From Galaxea fascicularis (lineage: Eukaryota > Cnidaria > Anthozoa > Scleractinia > Euphylliidae), in NCBI GenBank assembly GCA_948470475.1, contig OX419346.1, positions 2,886,231-2,950,230 on the forward strand: DNA of 64,000 bases, read 5' to 3'. Shown here one piece after another: positions 58,803-64,000 of the stretch (position 1 is its first letter; each line of letters starts with the position of its first letter). The notes beneath the pieces are model-generated. The model saw nothing but the letters and a program-made list of their open reading frames with translations. It was not told where the DNA came from and did no database searches. Made by a program: the position numbers and the translations under genes.

Positions 58803-61800
58803 ATGTCTGGAGCTTCTAGTGGTAAAAAATATCATCACATAGCCCAGCAAAGAGCTCAACAGTTCAAGAAGGTCAGACAGGAATCTAATCTACATGTTAC
58901 ACGGGCAAGGAGCCAAGATGGGCAGCCTGTGGCATATCAGAAAGTGAAGGAAGAAGCAAATATCAGGAGACGTTCAAGAGTGATGTCAGATCCTGATATA
59001 CCAAGTACTCTTGTGATATTAAATGCAAAAGGATTGTTTCAAGGTAAGAATGGATCACAGCCTAAGCCAGACATCAGACCTGCCTCTGTAAACATTATGG
59101 ACAAAGGAGCAAGTAGACCTGTGTTCTTTGATTCATCTATCAACAGCAAAGAAGCCAAGGTTAGTGATTTGAGGAAGCGATTTGAAGCTGTGGAGCATGA
59201 TATTGGAGGAAGCAATCTGGTAAACAATGGAGGTGATTTCTTGAATCCTTTACACAAAGTCAATCAGGACCCTGCTTCCAGGGTACGGACAAAGTTGACA
59301 GAAAGTGTTCAACAAAAGCCTGATAGAATTTGTGGTGGTGAGATTGAGCCTATAGAATATCAGTCCAAAGGACAAGAGAGTAACAGGGGAAGTGATTCCT
59401 TAAATGTTTTACACAAAGCAAGCCAAGACTTGTCTCTTGCAGCTGATGATAAATCCAAGAAGAATGTTCAGAAGACATTTGAGAAGGTGCTTGGCAACCT
59501 TGGTGTACATGTATGTGTCAAAAAACCTGTTCCACCTCCAAAGAGTAACAAAGTTTTGACTGCGATTTCATTGGAGCCAGCTGTAAGGGAATCAGCTGTC
59601 AAGAGTCCTCCATTGTATCCTCCACCGCGCCCTCTGCCACGACCTCCCACACGAGATCCTCTCAAACGTTGCCGTGGGGAATCAGACCCTATGCCTCTGG
59701 ATGAAAATCGAGTGTCACGGATTTTGCATGTCACCACACACAAGAGTTTAGAGGAAAATATTCAGGAAGAGAATGTGCCTCAGCAAAGTTTGGAAACCAA
59801 TGATGCATTGTATCCTCCACCGCGCCCTCCGCCACGACCTCCCACACGAGATCCTCTCAAACATTGCCGTGGGGAATCAGACCCTATGCCTCTGGATGAA
59901 AATCGAGTGTCACAGATTTTGCATGTCACCACACACAAGAGTTTAGAGGAAAATATTCAGGAAGAGAATGTACCTCAGCAAAGTTTGGAAACCAATGATG
60001 CTGTAAATGGCACTGAAACCAATGGACATAGTAGCAGTGGAGAGAATGTTAACGATGATGGTGATAATGAGGATGATGATGATTGGGGTACAGATTTTGA
60101 TGATGATGATGATGATATCTATGATGATGTTGAGGATGATGAAGTATACTTGAAGCGTGATTCTCAGTCAAGCCATGAAAGTTCTTGTGATGTTGAACCC
60201 CTTGTAAGTCAAAGTTTTTATTGATTTTACATGTCTTGGTACATACTGTGTATAAACCCTTAAAGGCCCACTAGCAGGACTATTCACATACATATTCTCC
60301 TGACTCAGATCTCCACACATTTTCGTAAAGTATTGGTTGGAGGAATTTGTTGGAAGATCAAAGCAATTTTCCTTTGTGACTTTTGTTAATTCTCATAGCA
60401 TTCTATTACTTTTGCAAACATGTCGGCACATGTATTGAAATTGTGAAGCAAAATTTGATATTGGTCACTTGTTGGGCCTCTTAAGGGTACTTAATGACTG
60501 CATGATTTGTACATTTTCAGTACACTGTACATTAGTGGTGGGCCGATGATCTATTGTAATCAAAAGTTGATTGAAAACTCCAAGCGGCGCAACAATCGAT
60601 TATGCTTTTTTCATAATCGATTGCCAGGGAAAAATTAAAATTAAATCAAGAAAAATGTACGTTTAATATCTTGGTGTGAGTTGTCTTTTTTCGTGAACTC
60701 CTAACTTCTAAGTCATAGCAGCAGATATAATCTAATAATGTGTTTACCTGTGCGTACCCTACACGCTGTCACTTTGACTTCTATGTAGGTGAAAACTACA
60801 CGGAATGCTTATTGGCAGATTTTTTCGATTAAAATTGATGATCGATCGATTGGGACAATCCAATTATTTCTGATGATCGATTGTGAAATCTCAACCGATT
60901 CCCACCACTACTGTACATACACGAAACAGAAAGGCATGTTGACTCAGCATGATTGTTGTTTTGATACTTGAGATAATATAATTTCAGAAGTTCATGAAGA
61001 CAGTATTGAGTTAGGTTTACAAAGTAATCTGTTCCTTGAAGTGTTAAACATTCTTGTTGTCAAGAATCCACTAAGCCATGAGAATCTGTGGTATTGGTAG
61101 TTTAATGAAGTAATGATTGTTGTATAAGCTGTATGTTGATAAATTGCATTATATGTACTGCATACTTATCTTTTTATGTATGTTACTAGCCAACCAACAC
61201 ATTTGCGATATAATATACAGTAACAATATTAGATCTTAAACGCATGGTTCATTATAAATTCTGTATTTATTTATTTAGTTTCAGTCTCAATATTTCTGTT
61301 CTGCCATTGACAGTTTACATTCTAGTTTTTTACTCCTTTTCTTAAGGCAGTCCTTTAAATAAGCAATATAGCTTCCCGGACTGCCTGCTTAATGTCAGTG
61401 CTTTCAATAGGACCCGGCACCCGCCGGAGCTCCGGCGGGTATTCTGTTGAAAGTCGGCGGGTATTTCACCGCGTTCAAGTCGAAAATTCAGTTGAAATTC
61501 TCCTGGGCTTCTCAAATTACTCCGGCGGGTGCTGTTCCGAGGTAGCCACCTATTTCAAATCTTATTGAAAGCACTGAATGTATGATAATTAAATGTAATT
61601 TGGTGCTATAATTTGTAAAAGCAAATAAAATGAACTGAACTGAACAGATTGGTGATTAAAGTAGCTAGAAGGCAAGTGAATAATGCTACCAGTTGATGAT
61701 GATAGTGGTGGCACAGATGATGAATTGGTAACTTTCTTTAACTTATTGTATGTATGAGGTATCTGAAAGTCCTAAGACAAAGGACTTTTGGTTCACAGCC

Positions 61801-63830
61801 TTGGTCTGGTTAAATCCTGATATTTCTGTCAGTGTAGTTATCCTTGACCTGAGTATTAGCGTCTTAATATAATTTATAAATAAACAATAACAACACCATA
61901 GTTAATGACTCACATGTTCTAGTTTGTAGTTGATGAAGTTAGGACGATTCATCTCCTTAAGATAATGCTACAGAATATGGATCTCCAAGCATGTCATGCT
62001 GGGTCATTCAGTACAAGTTGTACATGCATTGTTAGGCATTATCTTTCATAGACTTTGTTGAATCGTGTTTTGCACATTGCTCTAAATAGTCTGCAAGTCT
62101 CTACTACCTCAAAGTGGATTCCAGTATAAGTTAAATAATTGTCTAAGATTTCTAGCCACACTTGAGCTGGGAATTTTTATGTTAGAATTCTGTAAAAAAG
62201 AACTAGCTATAAACACTAGTTACAGTATAATGATGATGTTAATATTAATTAATATTAAATAATTAATATTTTGCCATATGTAGCTGAAATGGAAAACTTT
62301 TAAAATATACCTTTAAAGTAAACTGCCTTGGTGGAAAATCTGTTTTTTTTAATAGAAATTTTACAAACCAGTCCATTTAGATTTTAATTGATTGTTCAGA
62401 GACAAAAGGAGAAATTTCATCCAAATTAAATTTGCTAATAATTTTCAAACATATGGCAAATTCAACTCACAAAATTAATTGTATTTAATGCAGTTTAATG
62501 GTTGTATTGCATTGCATTGATTTGTCTGTAATTATATTAAGTTTAAGCTTCAAATTTTTTGACAGGAATTCCCAGATGCCGTATCAAAAAAGCTCTACAA
62601 CATTGCATCTGAGATTCTGACTACGGAGAGAGCGTAAGAAAGATTTTTCATCATTTGTGTTATCCAGTATAATTGAATACCCATGTAGATGAATCATAAA
62701 TAATTACTTAATTAGCCTTTGGAGCTTTTTTATAATGGGGATAATGAAAAAAATATCAAAAACAAGAAGATTATTTGTCATCTCCCTACAGTGTACATAA
62801 TACCAGTATCCAAGAGATAAAATTTAATTATAATAATTGCAGGATGAAAAATTGAAAGTTTTCTTTCGGGTGGTATAATGTTTTGGGTTGGATTAAGTAA
62901 TCAATTTTATAGATTAGGCCCAGGTTGTTCGAAGAGAAGCTGCCTCTATCCAACGGAAAATCTCGCTACAGTTGTATTTGTTGGATAAAATGTATCATTC
63001 AGTTCCAATACATTAAATTTTATCTGCTCTTTAAAAAACTGGGGCCAGAGTTGTTAGTCAGATAACTTCTTTCAGTGAAGATAAGTGTACAAAAATTACC
63101 AGCTTATTTTGTAAACATTGTGTAATTTATGAATATCTCTTTACTGGGTCCAGGTATGTTAGAAGGCTGCATCTTCTGGATCAGGTAAGAAAAAAGATTT
63201 TTCCCTTTCTTACATCAGATACATACATGTAGAATTACTTCTCAATCTGTCTTTTGTCCTGTATCTAGTTCACTTTCTAAATTTTGAAACGTTTAGACTG
63301 CCAGTCTTGGATAATCAATCAATCAATCAATCAAGTTATGAGCCTGGTTTAATTTTTTTTGGCAATTAAAGTTTTTGTATTGTCAACATACATCCAGAAA
63401 ATGAAATACCCAAGATAAATACACCACAACTGAAAATTTTCATGTTTACAACAAAGAAAATTACTATTTAAATGGAGTTATGGAGTTAATTGAAAGCATA
63501 CCAAGATTGTTTCCCTCAAAAATTTTAGACTTCACACTAAAACCATCATGGCATGGGCCTAAAAGGTTTTGAGGCAACTAGATTTGTCCTCAAATCAAAA
63601 TAAATAAATAAATAAAGATATGAGCTTTACTTTCATAATGTTCATCAATTCACAACACTCCAAATCTTTTGTTGTTGCCAGGTGTTTTATTTGCGACTTA
63701 ACAACGAATGCTGTGCAAAAGGAATTCTGCCGACAGAAGCCATCAATGACATTTTCTCTAACATTCAAGCAATCCATCAACTTCACAGAGATTTTTTGTT
63801 GCCCAACCTAGAAGCAAGGATGAAAGAATG
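58803..63830 (+). CDS. FGD-family Rho/Cdc42 GEF, N-terminal part (partial)
   Basis: This is the 5' portion of a FYVE, RhoGEF and PH domain protein, a family that activates Cdc42-type GTPases and links them to actin and membranes. Exons are 58803-60203, 62566-62633, 63154-63184 and 63682-63830. Phases agree, and the last exon ends in a split Trp codon before GTTTGT, with the gene continuing past base 64000. The first exon encodes 467 residues: a basic N-terminus, two copies of a proline-rich YPPPRP..RPPTRDPLK segment (about 271-400, likely SH3 ligands) and an Asp-rich stretch (about 418-448). The next exons begin the DH domain: LYNIASEILTTERAYVRRLH, LLDQVF, then IFSNIQAIHQLH and FLLPNLE. These match the start of vertebrate FGD1-4 DH domains closely. 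PH and FYVE domains are beyond the window. I cannot tell which paralogue it is. Confidence 0.9.
59612..60001 (+). repeat. In-frame tandem duplication, 195 bp x 2, within FGD exon
   Basis: Copy 1 (59612-59806) and copy 2 (59807-60001) are adjacent direct repeats of exactly 65 codons. I count four differences: CTG/CCG (Leu/Pro), CGT/CAT (Arg/His), CGG/CAG (Arg/Gln) and a silent GTG/GTA. Each copy carries one proline-rich motif followed by an ESDPMPLDENRV and SLEENIQEENVPQQSLE stretch. Confidence 0.97.
60533..60910. mobile_element. Non-autonomous hAT-like element with 8-bp target duplication
   Basis: The ends TAGTGGTGGG and CCCACCACTA are a perfect 10-base terminal inverted repeat 378 bp apart, flanked by identical CTGTACAT (60525-60532 and 60911-60918). 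An 8-bp target duplication is characteristic of hAT transposition. The interior is full of ATCGATT/AATCGAT words and has no transposase. It lies in FGD intron 1 (60204-62565). Confidence 0.88.
61396..61576. mobile_element. MITE-like element, CAGTGCTTTCAATA ends
   Basis: CAGTGCTTTCAATA at the left and, reversed, at the right (one mismatch in the next bases) enclose 181 bp. AATGT flanks both sides (61391-61395 and 61577-61581). The interior is CpG-rich with several CGGCGGGT words and a CCGCCGGAGCTCCGGCGGGT near-palindrome. It lies in FGD intron 1. Confidence 0.8.
63309..63336. repeat. AATC tetranucleotide repeat
   Basis: Five to six AATC units in a row lie in FGD intron 3. A short AAAT run follows at about 63598-63616. 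Confidence 0.85.
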
Positions 63831-64000
63831 GTTTGTTTGTTTCCTGTTCTTTATTAATTTGAATATAGATGCTACAAACACCAGTACAAATTAATCAATT
63901 AATATATGAACTGAAATTTATCAGCCCAAAAGATCTATTACATGCTTAGTGATGGAATGTTCCATTCTAACTTTACTTCAGAAACCTGATGAATGGGCTT

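Noticed and set aside
59039..59743. Minus-strand open frames within the FGD exon
   Set aside because: They are antisense shadows of the 467-codon plus-strand coding exon.

Overview
This window is eukaryotic nuclear DNA. It has spliced genes with GT-AG introns, large numbers of short inverted-repeat elements, SINE-like and LINE-like debris, and a long satellite array. The intron-rich conserved animal genes, the AT-rich introns, the frequent TACATGTA-type words and the repeat landscape suggest a marine invertebrate, most likely an anthozoan cnidarian (coral or anemone). That assignment is inference; nothing in the window fixes the species.

Layout. (1) Bases 1 to about 33563 are one uninterrupted head-to-tail tandem array of a roughly 187-bp satellite monomer, about 180 copies. 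It starts before the window and contains no gene. Diagnostic variants show higher-order repeats and multi-kilobase block duplications inside it. (2) 33564-35076 is a short unique stretch. (3) 35077-45423, minus strand, is a complete 16-exon gene for Artemis (DCLRE1C), the metallo-beta-lactamase/beta-CASP nuclease of non-homologous end joining; I reconstructed 647 residues. (4) 45424-45738 is a 315-bp intergenic region between two divergent start codons, a likely bidirectional promoter. (5) 45739-55695, plus strand, is a complete 14-exon gene for the RING-between-RING ubiquitin ligase ARIH2 (Ariadne-2/TRIAD1), 478 residues. (6) 55696-58750 is a repeat-rich intergenic stretch with fold-back elements, a TTCGATT-rich repeat and a LINE reverse-transcriptase C-terminal remnant. 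(7) From 58803 to beyond the window end, plus strand, is the 5' part of an FGD-family gene (FYVE, RhoGEF and PH domain protein). It has a large first coding exon, with a recent in-frame 65-codon duplication, followed by three exons that begin the RhoGEF domain.

The three genes act in separate processes: DNA end processing, ubiquitination and Cdc42-type GTPase activation. Only Artemis and ARIH2 are close enough to share regulatory DNA. The introns of all three carry many non-autonomous DNA elements, several with clear terminal inverted repeats and some with target-site duplications, plus two tRNA-derived SINE copies.

The most noteworthy items are the higher-order structure of the satellite, with a dyad centred on GGGTTAACCC and a deletion subfamily lacking it; the head-to-head Artemis/ARIH2 pair; a nested element insertion with its empty-site relative in the same gene; and the near-identical duplication in the FGD coding exon. 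Exon coordinates were worked out by eye from splice sites, reading phase and similarity to family sequences I remember. No alignment or database search was run.
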